Shown piece by piece: positions 27,102-35,484 of a stretch of DNA of 64,000 nucleotides. The position numbers and the translations under genes were made by a program. The DNA is from G963668345 sp965206025 (GTDB lineage Bacteria > Acidobacteriota > Terriglobia > Bryobacterales > UBA6623), in contig CBDBIU010000005.1 in assembly GCA_965206025.1 (NCBI GenBank), forward strand, positions 2,108,001 to 2,172,000, in the 5' to 3' direction. Under the pieces are notes generated by a model that was given only the letters and a program-made list of their open reading frames with translations, searched no databases and was not told the origin of the DNA. How positions within the stretch are numbered: the first letter of the stretch is position 1; every line of letters starts with the position of its first letter.

Positions 27102-27350
27102 ATGCCCGCCAAAATCGATCGCCTGATGGGAATTACAGACAACGAGATTCAGATCTTACGAAAGGTCAAGGAATTAGGCGCCGCGTTGGAGGAAGATCTT
27201 GCCGTAAAACTCGACCGGCTAGGCGAAGACCTCAAGCCCGACCTGGAAGGCCTCAAACAACGCAAGCTTCTCGAAGTCAGAACCACGGAGCACGACGGCG
27301 AGAAGACGGAAATCTACCTCACCGCCCGCGATATTCGCGACCTGCTGTAG
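27102..27350 (+). CDS. Small winged-helix-like protein, 82 aa
   Basis: The 82-residue protein (IDRLMGITDNEIQILRKVKE, LAVKLDRLGEDLKPDLEGLK, KLLEVRTTEHDGEKTEIYL) has a helix-helix-wing layout. This suggests a stand-alone winged-helix DNA-binding or MarR-like fragment. It lies 65 bp before the membrane protein gene and so could be the local regulator of the CHAT cassette; that is inference. No recognisable ribosome binding site. Confidence 0.6.
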   Translation: MPAKIDRLMGITDNEIQILRKVKELGAALEEDLAVKLDRLGEDLKPDLEGLKQRKLLEVRTTEHDGEKTEIYLTARDIRDLL

Positions 27351-27415
27351 TCCTTGAGGGGACAAGACGGCGTTCCGCCCGGGGACGTCCCGGCGCGCCG
27401 TTCGACGGAAAAACA

Positions 27416-28042
27416 ATGGGAGAACAGGCGTTGCCCTTTGTGGTCTGTGCGTTTTTCGGCGCCGTGCTGGCGGCGATCGAGCTATTGCAGACCTTCGGCC
27501 GCTGGATGGGGAACCATTGGCTCAACCGCCATGTCGCCAAACTGATCGCACTGAATGTGCTGGCGGCGTGCGCCGTGTACGCGGTGCTGCGTTTCGGGCT
27601 CGGTGTCGAAGACGCTCTCCGCCTCGCCGTTGTCACCGGCCTCACCTTCCCCGCGATCTTACGCAGCAAGTTTACCTTGTTCCGAGCCGCCGGCCGGGAT
27701 GAGGACAGCCCTCGGGAACTCTCCATTCCCATCGATGCCTGGTATCAAAACTTGCAGGGGCTGTGTGTCGATGAGGTCAACGCGCGGATTGCCGACGCCA
27801 CGGCCCGCGAAATGCGCCGCTTGCGAGAGTGTCTTTCCGAGCCGCGGATGATCGAGATTCTTGCCGATCACATCGAAGCCGAGCCGCACCCGCAGTCGAA
27901 GGAGAAACATCAAAGGCAATTGGCGCAGATCCGAGCCATGAGCGATCCCACGGATCGAGTCCGCCGGCTGGCCCGCTTGATGATCGAGATCATGCCGCAG
28001 GGAGCGCTTCAAGAGCTGGTCGCGGGAAAGACAAGCAAGTGA
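27416..28042 (+). CDS. Membrane protein paired with a CHAT/NB-ARC protein
   Basis: The 208-residue protein has an N-terminal hydrophobic region with three probable membrane segments (LPFVVCAFFGAVLAAIELL, LIALNVLAACAVYAVLRFGL and LRLAVVTGLTFPAILRS). A cytoplasmic helical domain of about 120 residues follows (AWYQNLQGLCVDEVNARIAD, IEAEPHPQSKEKHQRQLAQI). Its stop overlaps the GTG of the CHAT gene by four bases, so the two are translationally coupled. I do not recognise the family. Its tight coupling suggests it is the membrane anchor, partner or target of the CHAT protein. Confidence 0.65.
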   Translation: MGEQALPFVVCAFFGAVLAAIELLQTFGRWMGNHWLNRHVAKLIALNVLAACAVYAVLRFGLGVEDALRLAVVTGLTFPAILRSKFTLFRAAGRDEDSPRELSIPIDAWYQNLQGLCVDEVNARIADATAREMRRLRECLSEPRMIEILADHIEAEPHPQSKEKHQRQLAQIRAMSDPTDRVRRLARLMIEIMPQGALQELVAGKTSK

Positions 28043-31000
28043 GCGAAACCCGGCCGCTGAAGATGCTGGCCTTGTTGTCAGCCCCGCTGGTCGACCCCGA
28101 CCGAAAAGACCCCATAAGCCGGCTCAATCTGGAAGCGAGCGCGGACACGATTCGCCGAGGAATCGAGGCGGCGGGTAAAGCGGTCGATCTGCATTTCGTC
28201 ATTGCCACGTCGGAGAACCTGCTCGCCTCGCTCCGTGAGCGCGGACCCTTCGACCTTCTGCATTTCGACGGCCACGGAACCCCAGGGAAGCTGCTTTTTG
28301 AAGACGGCCGCGGTGGGGGGCACCCGATCGACTTCACCCGGCTGGCCGCGATGTTTGCCGCCGAGAAGAAAAGGTCGCCGGCCACGCTCGCGGTGCTTAG
28401 TGCGTGCCATTCCGCTTCGGTGGCGGAAGTCTTCGTCGAAGCCGGGGTCAAGCACGTGGTTGCCATCGACGCCGAGAAGACCGTCCTCGACCTGGCGGCG
28501 CGGAAGTTTGTCGGGGATCTGTATCCGGCGTTGCTCCAGCAAAAGACGGTTCGAGAAGCCTTTCGATATGGCCGGGCGCGCGTCTACGCCGACCCGGAAA
28601 TCATACGAGTTTGCGAGCGGCTCCGGCAGGACGCACCGCGGGAACGGAACATCGAGGAGCTGCTTAAGTTTCGACTGCTTCCAGAAGTGGCTAAGGAAGC
28701 TGAAGATGGCGCGGAGGATCCTCATGCCGTGCAGTTATTTCAAACCGCTCGGGCGGGTGAGACTCGCACCGTTGATGCGTTAGGCAAGCATCCGGAATCG
28801 ATTGTCGCTCGGCCCGAGTTTTTCACCGGTCGCGAGCGGGAGCTTTACGAGGTGATTAGCCGCGTGTCGGACCACAAGGTAACGACGGTCCGGGGCATAG
28901 GCGGCATGGGGAAGTCGGAGCTGTGCCGTGAAGCGGGCCGCTGGTTTGCCGAGCGAGGAGGATTCCCAGGGGGCATCACTTTCGTGCCGCTGGGAGCGCT
29001 CGGCGGGGCGGAGAAAAAGGCCCAGGCGGATGATGCCCGGCTTTCGATAGCCGCCGAGCTGAAGATCAATCCACAGGAGGCGGCCACCCCGGAAGATCTG
29101 GCCCGGAGGCTACCGCGTGACTCGCTGTTGATTCTCGACGAGCTGGATCACCTCGTCGTGGATGACCTGAGCGAAACCCGAAGGCTAATCGATGCGCTTG
29201 CCGGCCATGGTGAGGCGAAGCTGCTCATTTCCTCACGCTACCGCTCAGGAGCCGGCGGTGAGCAGACCTACCCGCTCACACGCCTCTCCCCGCCGGCTTC
29301 CCGGGAGCTTTTTCTGCGGCTTGCACCCACGGAAAACGGCGGCCTGCGGGGAACCGAAGAGCAACTGGAAAAAGTGCTTGCGTTTCTCGACGGCGTGCCG
29401 CGGGCGATCTACCAGGCGGCGAAACAGATGATCACACCCGATATCCGCGAGTTGCTCGAGGATCTGCGGGAGTCGAGAGAGGAAATTCTGGCCGACCCCG
29501 ATATTCCCGAAGAAGAACGCAAGGACGGTGATAGCGTGTTGGTGACGCTCAATTCCTCGTATAAGAGGCTGCGGCAGCTCGGCGCGCAAGCGGCCGAGTT
29601 CTTCCCGTTGCTGGCCCTTTTCCCGGCGGGGATCGGGGACGAGGGCCTGCGGCAGGTTTTCGGGAGGGAGCGGGCCCGGCTCATTCGGCCGATTGTCGAG
29701 CGGGCTTTGGTTGAAACCGCTCCGCCCTTTGGCTACTACTACCTTCCTACGCCGGTGCGCAGCTACGCGGAACGAAAGCTGCCGGAAGGCGTGATGGATC
29801 AGGTTGCGCCGCGGGCGCTGCCCTACTTGGCGAAACGAGTCGAAGCCTATGATGCGTTGATCACCGAAGGAAAGCACGCTTCGGGGATTCTCTGCTTCGC
29901 CAGTGAGCTTCCTAACATCGAGCTGTTTTTCGGCTGGGGGTATGAGCGTGAAAGCGCGCTCGAAGAGCCATCCATTTGCCACTCCGCGCGGGGAACCGCC
30001 GGACTACAAAACTTCTTCGTCACAGCGGATCCCGCAAAAAAGCAGCTTTGGCGGTACGAAAAGGGTCTAGGGGCCGCCCGTCGCGTTGGCGACCAACTTG
30101 CCGAGGCGCGATGTTTGGATGCCATCGGCGACGTCCAGCGCTTCCGGGACGAGAACGACGAGGCGCTGGCGAGCTACCGGCAGGCGCTGGGGCTGTTTCG
30201 CGGGATCGGCGACCGGTTGGGGGAAGCGAACTGTTTGAAGGCCATCGGCGACGTCCAGAGCTTCCGGCAGGAGAACGACGAGGCGCTGGCGAGCTACCGG
30301 CAGGCGCTGGGGCTGTTTCGCGGGATCGGCGACCGGTTGGGGGAAGCGAACTGTTTAAAGGCCATCGGCGACGTCCAGAGCTTCCGGCAGGAGAACGACG
30401 AGGCGCTGGCGAGCTACCGGCAGGCGCTGGGGCTGTTTCGCGGGATCGGCGCGCGGTTGGGGGAAGCGAACTGTTTAAAGGCCATCGGCGACGTCCAGAG
30501 CTTCCGGAAGGAGAACGACGAGGCGCTGGCGAGCTACCGGCAGGCGCTGGGGCTGTTTCGCGGGATCGGCGACCGGTTGGGGGAAGCGAACTGTTTGCGG
30601 GCCATCGGCCACGTCCAGAGCTTCCGGAAGGAGAACGACGAGGCGCTGGCGAGCTACCGGCAGGCGCTGGGGCTGTTTCGCGGGATCGGCGACCGGTTGG
30701 GGGAAGCGAACTGTTTGAAGGCCATCGGCGACGTCCAGAGCTTCCGGCAGGAGAACGACGAGGCGCTGGCGAGCTACCGGCAGGCGCTGGGGCTGTTTCG
30801 CGGGATCGGCGCGCGGTTGGGGGAAGCGAACTGTTTAAAGGCCATCGGCGACGTCCAGAGCTTCCGGAAGGAGAACGACGAGGCGCTGGCGAGCTACCGG
30901 CAGGCGCTGGGGCTGTTTCGCGGGATCGGCGACCGGTTGGGGGAAGCGAACTGTTTGCGGGCCATCGGCGACGTCCAGGCGGCTCGGGGCGAAGGTCAGG

Positions 31001-31383
31001 AGGCCTTTGGCTCCTATCGGGAAGCCCTGGGAATCTATGATCACATTGGCAATCGTCTCGGCGCCGCGAACACTCTGTTCGCGCTTGGAAAGCTGCTGCT
31101 AAGGACCCAGCCTGAAGAGAAAGGGGTGGACCTTCTCAATCAGGCGTTGGTGATCTATCAGCAGATCGGTGACCGAGCAGGCCAAGCGAATGTGGGCATT
31201 GCCCTAGCGCGTTATCAAGAAGGCAAGGGCGACCTAAACAAAGCCATCGAACACCTGCAACCGGTCGCCGATTTCGGCAAGAGTATCGGTCACCCGTTAG
31301 GCGAAGAGCACCAGACACAGATTGACGCCTGGCGGCAGGCATTGGCGAAACGGGAAGGCCAAGCGGCGGCAGGTGACGGATAG
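28039..31383 (+). CDS. CHAT-protease / NB-ARC / TPR signalling protein
   Basis: The 1114-residue protein starts at a GTG overlapping the upstream stop. The N-terminal CHAT domain (about 8-190) shows the caspase-like dyad: H79 in FDGHG and C123 in LSACHS. A STAND-type NTPase follows with the P-loop GIGGMGKSE (K292), Walker B DSLLILDELD (about 361-370) and a downstream winged-helix-like region. From about residue 695 the protein is a tetratricopeptide array (ASYRQALGLFRGIGDRLGEA) of near-identical 40-residue units, then more diverged TPRs to the end. CHAT domains are cysteine proteases; STAND ATPases with TPR sensors act as ligand-triggered switches, as in NLRs. Role in defence or cell death is inference. 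Confidence 0.88.
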   Translation: MSETRPLKMLALLSAPLVDPDRKDPISRLNLEASADTIRRGIEAAGKAVDLHFVIATSENLLASLRERGPFDLLHFDGHGTPGKLLFEDGRGGGHPIDFTRLAAMFAAEKKRSPATLAVLSACHSASVAEVFVEAGVKHVVAIDAEKTVLDLAARKFVGDLYPALLQQKTVREAFRYGRARVYADPEIIRVCERLRQDAPRERNIEELLKFRLLPEVAKEAEDGAEDPHAVQLFQTARAGETRTVDALGKHPESIVARPEFFTGRERELYEVISRVSDHKVTTVRGIGGMGKSELCREAGRWFAERGGFPGGITFVPLGALGGAEKKAQADDARLSIAAELKINPQEAATPEDLARRLPRDSLLILDELDHLVVDDLSETRRLIDALAGHGEAKLLISSRYRSGAGGEQTYPLTRLSPPASRELFLRLAPTENGGLRGTEEQLEKVLAFLDGVPRAIYQAAKQMITPDIRELLEDLRESREEILADPDIPEEERKDGDSVLVTLNSSYKRLRQLGAQAAEFFPLLALFPAGIGDEGLRQVFGRERARLIRPIVERALVETAPPFGYYYLPTPVRSYAERKLPEGVMDQVAPRALPYLAKRVEAYDALITEGKHASGILCFASELPNIELFFGWGYERESALEEPSICHSARGTAGLQNFFVTADPAKKQLWRYEKGLGAARRVGDQLAEARCLDAIGDVQRFRDENDEALASYRQALGLFRGIGDRLGEANCLKAIGDVQSFRQENDEALASYRQALGLFRGIGDRLGEANCLKAIGDVQSFRQENDEALASYRQALGLFRGIGARLGEANCLKAIGDVQSFRKENDEALASYRQALGLFRGIGDRLGEANCLRAIGHVQSFRKENDEALASYRQALGLFRGIGDRLGEANCLKAIGDVQSFRQENDEALASYRQALGLFRGIGARLGEANCLKAIGDVQSFRKENDEALASYRQALGLFRGIGDRLGEANCLRAIGDVQAARGEGQEAFGSYREALGIYDHIGNRLGAANTLFALGKLLLRTQPEEKGVDLLNQALVIYQQIGDRAGQANVGIALARYQEGKGDLNKAIEHLQPVADFGKSIGHPLGEEHQTQIDAWRQALAKREGQAAAGDG
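30121..31080 (+). repeat. 120-bp tandem repeats in the TPR coding region
   Basis: Seven units of exactly 120 bp run from 30121 to 30960, each coding for one 40-residue TPR unit; a diverged eighth follows to 31080. Units differ only at a few bases (CAG/AAG, GAC/GCG, AAG/CGG codons). Units 30361-30600 and 30721-30960 are identical over 240 bp, so a 360-bp block was duplicated recently. Copy changes of 120 bp keep the frame. Confidence 0.95.
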
Positions 31384-31532
31384 CCGCCCCGCCGCAAGTT
31401 CTTTCCGGCGCAAAATACGCGCGTATCGCTCGCGGCGAGGACTGTTTCCAATTTCGCGCCTTCGAAAAAATCAACCAATTAAAGAGATCTCCGGACGCTA
31501 AATTGGCTGACTGTACCGCCGGCCGGTTTCGT

Positions 31533-32216
31533 TTACAGAACGATCTCGGGCAGCGATGCGAGGTCGGCAATTTCGCCGTCGGGGCGCTCGGGGATTCGCT
31601 CCGGGCGTTGGCCGAAGCGGTTGCACCAGAGCACGCGGTAGCCGAAAGCTTTGGCGGAAAAAGCGTCCCACGAGTTGGAAGAGATAAAGCACATCTGCTC
31701 GGCTGAGACGCCAAGGCGGTCAACGGCCAACCGGTAGACCGAGGGATGTGGCTTAAAGACGCCGACGGCTTCCGCCGAGAGGACAGCGTCCAACGAGGCA
31801 GCGATGCCGGCATTTGCCACGGCCGCCTGGAGCATTTTCGGCGAGCCGTTTGAAAGGATGGAAAGCCGAAGGCCACCCTCCTTCAAGCGGAACAAGGTGT
31901 CGGTGACCTCGGGATAAGCCTCGAGTCGGAGGTAAAGCTCCATCAGTCGCCGGCGAAGCGAAGGGTCGTCGAGATTCAGCTCGTCCAGGGCGTAGTCGAG
32001 GGCGTCGCCGGTCACCCGCCAAAAGTCGGCATGCCGTTGTGCTAGGCTGCGCAGCCAGGTGTATTGCAGTTGCTTGGCACGCCAGGTCCGCGCCAGCGGC
32101 TGCCACCTCTCCCCGAGCAGGTCTTTCGCCTTCTCGGCGGCTGCATTGACGTCGAATAGAGTGCCGTAGGCGTCGAAAACGCATGCTTGGATTCCCGTCA
32201 GCCTGACTTCGGACAC
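31533..32216 (-). CDS. Haloacid dehalogenase, type II (HAD superfamily)
   Basis: The 227-residue protein has the HAD motifs of L-2-haloacid dehalogenases: the nucleophile in VFDAYGTLFDV (motif I), LSILSNGSPKMLQAA (motif II), the lysine in AVGVFKPHPSVY (motif III) and FISSNSWDAFSAKAFGYRVLWCNR (motif IV), with a helical cap containing QLQYTWLRSL and RVTGDALDYALDEL. It is predicted to hydrolyse 2-haloalkanoic acids by an aspartyl-ester mechanism in the cytosol. The small membrane protein gene upstream on the same strand, 38 bp away, may be co-transcribed. Confidence 0.93.
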   Translation of the reverse strand: MSEVRLTGIQACVFDAYGTLFDVNAAAEKAKDLLGERWQPLARTWRAKQLQYTWLRSLAQRHADFWRVTGDALDYALDELNLDDPSLRRRLMELYLRLEAYPEVTDTLFRLKEGGLRLSILSNGSPKMLQAAVANAGIAASLDAVLSAEAVGVFKPHPSVYRLAVDRLGVSAEQMCFISSNSWDAFSAKAFGYRVLWCNRFGQRPERIPERPDGEIADLASLPEIVL

Positions 32217-32254
32217 CGGCTCTCCTCGCCGCCCCGCTCCTGTTTAGGTCTCCG

Positions 32255-32524
32255 CTAGTTCGGGGAGCAACGGACGCTGTCGGGCTTGGTGTTCGTGCAC
32301 TGGATGCTTTCCGTCATGCCGGCCGAAATGGGGGAGCAGGCCACGTCGGTTGCGGTGCGGGTGGCTTCCTCGCGGCTGGGGGCCGAAGCCGTGCTGCAGT
32401 TCGTCCGTTCTTTGTAGGTGATGCACACCTCGCAGGAGTATTGGTTCAACTCCATAGTGGCGTAGATCAGCGCAGCGATGACAAGGAGAAAGAAAAGAAT
32501 GGCGACGAAGGCGGTCTTTGACAT
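32255..32524 (-). CDS. Small membrane-anchored protein, 89 aa
   Basis: A single N-terminal membrane helix (FVAILFFLLVIAALIYATM) is followed by a domain of about 65 residues with five cysteines (YSCEVCITYKERTNCS, VACSP, IQCTNT, VRCSPN). This suggests an exported disulfide-bonded domain of unknown function. The ATG is at 32524. No family recognised; the cysteine pattern is the only notable feature. Confidence 0.6.
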   Translation of the reverse strand: MSKTAFVAILFFLLVIAALIYATMELNQYSCEVCITYKERTNCSTASAPSREEATRTATDVACSPISAGMTESIQCTNTKPDSVRCSPN

Positions 32525-32738
32525 CGGCCGGAAGAGTCACATTATACCGCGGGAGGGGTCGGGGACGGTGCCGCGGTGATCTCGAAAAATCGGGTACAGC
32601 CAGCCAATGCGCTTCAGGTGAAGTTCTTTGTTTCCAGGGCTATGATGGGGGGGCGAATTGGTGGCAGTCCCCATTTTTCTCCCATTTTCTCTCGCGTGCG
32701 ACTTTCGCCACGGGCTGATAGGGCCCCGCGGGTTGGGC

Positions 32739-32768
32739 TTGAAAACCTTGATCACTCTCCGCTAGACT
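32739..32768 (+). promoter_or_regulatory. Candidate promoter of the 2OG dioxygenase gene
   Basis: TTGAAA and TAGACT are separated by 18 bp. The surrounding segment of about 45 bp is nearly identical to 34291-34335, upstream of the split membrane gene. The hexamers fit sigma-70 consensus only moderately. The first base of the dioxygenase coding sequence is 69 bp downstream. Confidence 0.45.
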
Positions 32769-32836
32769 CACAAACTCAGTGATGCAGTAAGCGGCAACCA
32801 CCCGCTGCTACTGTTTGGGAAGCTTGGAGAGATCGG

Positions 32837-33826
32837 ATGCTGAACATTCCTCCGGTTGAAAGCCCCTTTTTCGAAGAACATTTCCCGGCTGAAGGCACGG
32901 ACCCCGAACTGTTGCGCGTGGCGCGGTCGTTGCACGAGGAGGGCTTCGCCGTCGTCGATTTTCCCGACGACCGCTTTGCCGCGCGGGTCGAAGAAATCAT
33001 AGGGAATCTCGGCGATCGGTTCGATTGGGACGATTGGCGCGCCGACCGCGTCGAAGGCCTGCGCATCCAAGATGCATGGCGTTTTGAAGAGCAGGTTCGA
33101 GCGATCGCGGTGAACGAAGCGATTCTGCGGTTGCTCTCTCAGCTTTACGGTAGAAAGGCCCTTCCCTTTCAAACCCTCAATTTTCCGGTGGGCACGCAGC
33201 AGCACTATCACAGCGATTGCGTTCACTTCGCCTCGGTTCCGGAACGCTTCATGTGCGGCGTTTGGGTCGCTTTCGAAGACGTCGGGGATGACGCCGGACC
33301 GTTGCTCTATTACCCCAAGAGTCACAAGCTCCCGATTTATCTCAACGAACACCTGGGTACGGTTCCTCATTCCGACGATTACCCTGACGGGACCTACCCT
33401 CACTTTGTTGCGCTTTGGAGGCGCCTGGTGGAGGCGCACGGGCTGCAGCCGGCCGAATTCCATCCCACGAAAGGCCAGGCGCTGATCTGGGCCGCCAACC
33501 TGCTCCACGGCGGGTTGCCGCAGCGGGATAAAAATAAGACTCGCTGGAGTCAGGTCACTCACTATTTCTTTGAAGATTGCGCCTACTACACGCCGCTCGC
33601 GTCGCTTCCCTATCTCGGTTCGGTGGAATATCGCGAAAAACTGATCGACATCGCCACGGGTGCGCCGGTGCGGCAAGCCGTCAACGGCGTGACGCTGACC
33701 CCGGAAATCATCGAACGTTTGCGCCGCAAGGACGTCGGGGAGAAGAGCCGGCCTGCTGATCCCGAATCGGAGGCCCCGCGGCCGGGCATTCTCCATTCTC
33801 TTCGCAAACGTCTACGAGGCGGTTAA
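32837..33826 (+). CDS. Phytanoyl-CoA dioxygenase (PhyH) family protein
   Basis: The 329-residue protein has the non-haem iron facial triad of Fe(II)/2-oxoglutarate oxygenases: HxD at H125-D127 (QHYHSDCVHF) and the distal histidine H224 in IWAANLLHGGLPQ. The 2OG-binding arginine is probably R233 in NKTRWSQVTHYFF. The conserved WVAFEDVGDDAGPLLYYPKSHK block is typical of PhyH proteins. The natural substrate is unknown; bacterial members hydroxylate lipids, osmolytes or antibiotic precursors. It stands alone with its own candidate promoter. Confidence 0.9.
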   Translation: MLNIPPVESPFFEEHFPAEGTDPELLRVARSLHEEGFAVVDFPDDRFAARVEEIIGNLGDRFDWDDWRADRVEGLRIQDAWRFEEQVRAIAVNEAILRLLSQLYGRKALPFQTLNFPVGTQQHYHSDCVHFASVPERFMCGVWVAFEDVGDDAGPLLYYPKSHKLPIYLNEHLGTVPHSDDYPDGTYPHFVALWRRLVEAHGLQPAEFHPTKGQALIWAANLLHGGLPQRDKNKTRWSQVTHYFFEDCAYYTPLASLPYLGSVEYREKLIDIATGAPVRQAVNGVTLTPEIIERLRRKDVGEKSRPADPESEAPRPGILHSLRKRLRGG

Positions 33827-33891
33827 TGGCCATTCCTTTCACCGCCCGCGCCGTTCCGCTCGGCCGGCGAATTTCTATCTTATTCACGTAT

Positions 33892-34189
33892 TGAGACCCG
33901 CAAAATACAGTGACTTTAGCCCCCCTTTTCTCACCACCTGGCGAGGCGAAGTGCGTGAGAGGCCCGTCGTCAGTACAAGGCGCGCGCCGCTCGGCGCCGC
34001 ATTTCTTGAATAATGCAGGTGTACTTGAACCCTACGTTGAGTACGGCGAGCAAGCTCAACGCAGTCATGCCGGGCCTATTGGGTGCTTCAACCGTCAGGT
34101 GGTGAGAAAGGGGGGCTAGAACACGGGCGCGGCATGCCGTGCCCCTACGGTCTGAACACGGGCCATGTCACCAAAATTCGCGCTCTCAG
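33892..34189. repeat. Family 2 palindromic repeat, interrupted by a family 1 MITE
   Basis: The left end (GAGACCCGCAAAATACAGTG) and the right part (CGGCATGCCGTGCCCCTACG, then TCACCAAAATTCGCGCTC) together match the 99-bp copy at 14320. The 200-bp family 1 element sits between them. Removing the element plus one TA leaves an alignment without a gap at the junction. Confidence 0.75.
33917..34118. mobile_element. Complete family 1a MITE with TA target duplication
   Basis: The element (33919-34116, 198 bp) is flanked by TA on both sides. Its inverted ends read GCCCCCCTTTTCTCACCACC on the left, and the right end is the reverse complement of GCCCCCCTTTCTCACCACCT. The interior matches 43357-43535 in opposite orientation (for example CACTTCG...GTGAGAGGCCC). 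It encodes no protein. TA duplication and short inverted ends are typical of MITEs mobilised by Tc1/mariner or IS630-type transposases. Confidence 0.85.
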
Positions 34190-34299
34190 TAATGACACGG
34201 CCATGCGGCACGTCGATAGGGACGTCGATCGTCCGCACGGCTGGTCCCTAGCCGGATTCTCGCGGCGCCTGTTTGCAGCAATGTCTCTGCCGGTTGGAC

Positions 34300-34329
34300 T
34301 TGAAAACCTTGATCGTCCTCCGCTAGACT
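34300..34329 (+). promoter_or_regulatory. Candidate promoter, duplicate of that at 32739
   Basis: TTGAAA and TAGACT are again 18 bp apart, inside a segment of about 45 bp that nearly matches 32730-32773. It lies about 300 bp before the split membrane-protein gene. The rest of the 33827-34625 gap holds the nested repeats and no gene. Confidence 0.4.
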
Positions 34330-34625
34330 CACAGGCTTGGCGTCCCAGCCACCCGGCCGAGCCCTTGGGTTCGGGAAGCTAAAGGCCCTCTCCCGGACCG
34401 ACCGGGCGGGACTCAACAAAGGCCGAGCGTTCCGCGGATCGGAGGGCGACTTGCGGGCTGCCTTCCATGATTCCAGTGTGGTGACCTTGCGTGGTCGCTT
34501 GTCGCGCGCTGGGGTCGAGCGGCCCGTTCGGCCACTACCGGCTGGGGCGTACGGCGGGACTTACAGCAGCCCCGGCGCGGTTTCTGAATGAATTCGTGGG
34601 TTAGCCTCGCCTGTCCGGTGAACTT

Positions 34626-35484
34626 ATGAAGCGTAGGCAGCTTGAGATTGCTTCGCTGGTTGGCGTCGTCGTTTACATCGCCCTGGCGACGCTGCCCGGT
34701 GTTCCGGGCCCTTCCGGAATCGGGCTGGACGCGAGTTGGGTTCTCGGCCTTAATCTGGCGCACGAGCAGGGACTCACCCACGGCAAGGATCTGATTTGGA
34801 CATACGGTCCCTTGGCCTACCTTGAGCTGCCGGACCCCAGAGTAGGGAGCCTAGGACCGGCTTTGCTCTATCGGTTTGGGTTGTACGCCATCTGGATCGG
34901 CGCGATCATCAGGCTCGTCGTTGTGCTTCGTTCCTATTGGGCATCCCTGTGGTGCGCGATTGTTCTGGGCACGGTCGGCCTCCTCGATACATGGCCGGAG
35001 CGGTTGGAGGTACCACTGATCACAGTCGCCCTTCTGCCGATGGCTGATCCCTCCAGGTGGCGCTACGCGCATCTGGCGGGTCTTGCCCTGTTGGCCGGCG
35101 TGGCGACCATGGTGAAGACCAACCTCGGGGTCGAGGCGATCGGGTTATTCGTCTGCGCGCTCTCGATTCTAGCTCTGAACGACCGACCTCTTCTTCGCCC
35201 AAAAAGGCGAATACTGATTCTGACGAGTCTGCTCCTACCCGTTACAAGCGTCACTCTATACGCGATTTCTTCGGGCGAGATCGGCTCTATCGTGCGCTAC
35301 TATCGGTACGCTTTGGAAGTCGCTTCCGGGTATTCGGAAGCGATGAGTTTCGCCGGTCCTTCCTGGCAGTTTGCTCTAACGCTGGCCACTGCGTTGGTCC
35401 TGCTGCTCGGTCTGACCTTCGCGGAACGGCCCCGCGACATGTTGCCGGGTTTGGCGCCGATGGCCGTCGCCAGTTTCTTTATCT
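34626..35484 (+). pseudogene. Large membrane protein, 5' half, interrupted by ISL3
   Basis: The first 286 codons encode a polytopic membrane protein. Hydrophobic segments include IASLVGVVVYIALATLPG, GLYAIWIGAIIRLVVVL, LWCAIVLGTVGLL, LAGLALLAGVATMV and ALTLATALVLLLGLTF. The ATG at 34626 follows GTGAACTT without a clear ribosome binding site. The layout resembles dolichol-mannosyltransferase-like integral proteins, but I do not assign a family. At 35485 the ISL3 element begins; the frame then reads into the IS and stops at 35612. With the IS and one target copy removed the frame joins exactly to the half at 36792, giving 798 residues. Confidence 0.8.

Noticed and set aside
29976..31040. 354-residue plus-strand frame inside the CHAT gene
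   Set aside because: It is a by-product of the in-phase 120-bp repeats, low in complexity (Gly/Arg/Ala-rich) and out of frame with the TPRs.
30121..31080. CRISPR-like array
   Set aside because: Units are contiguous 120-bp coding repeats without spacers, translating to TPRs.
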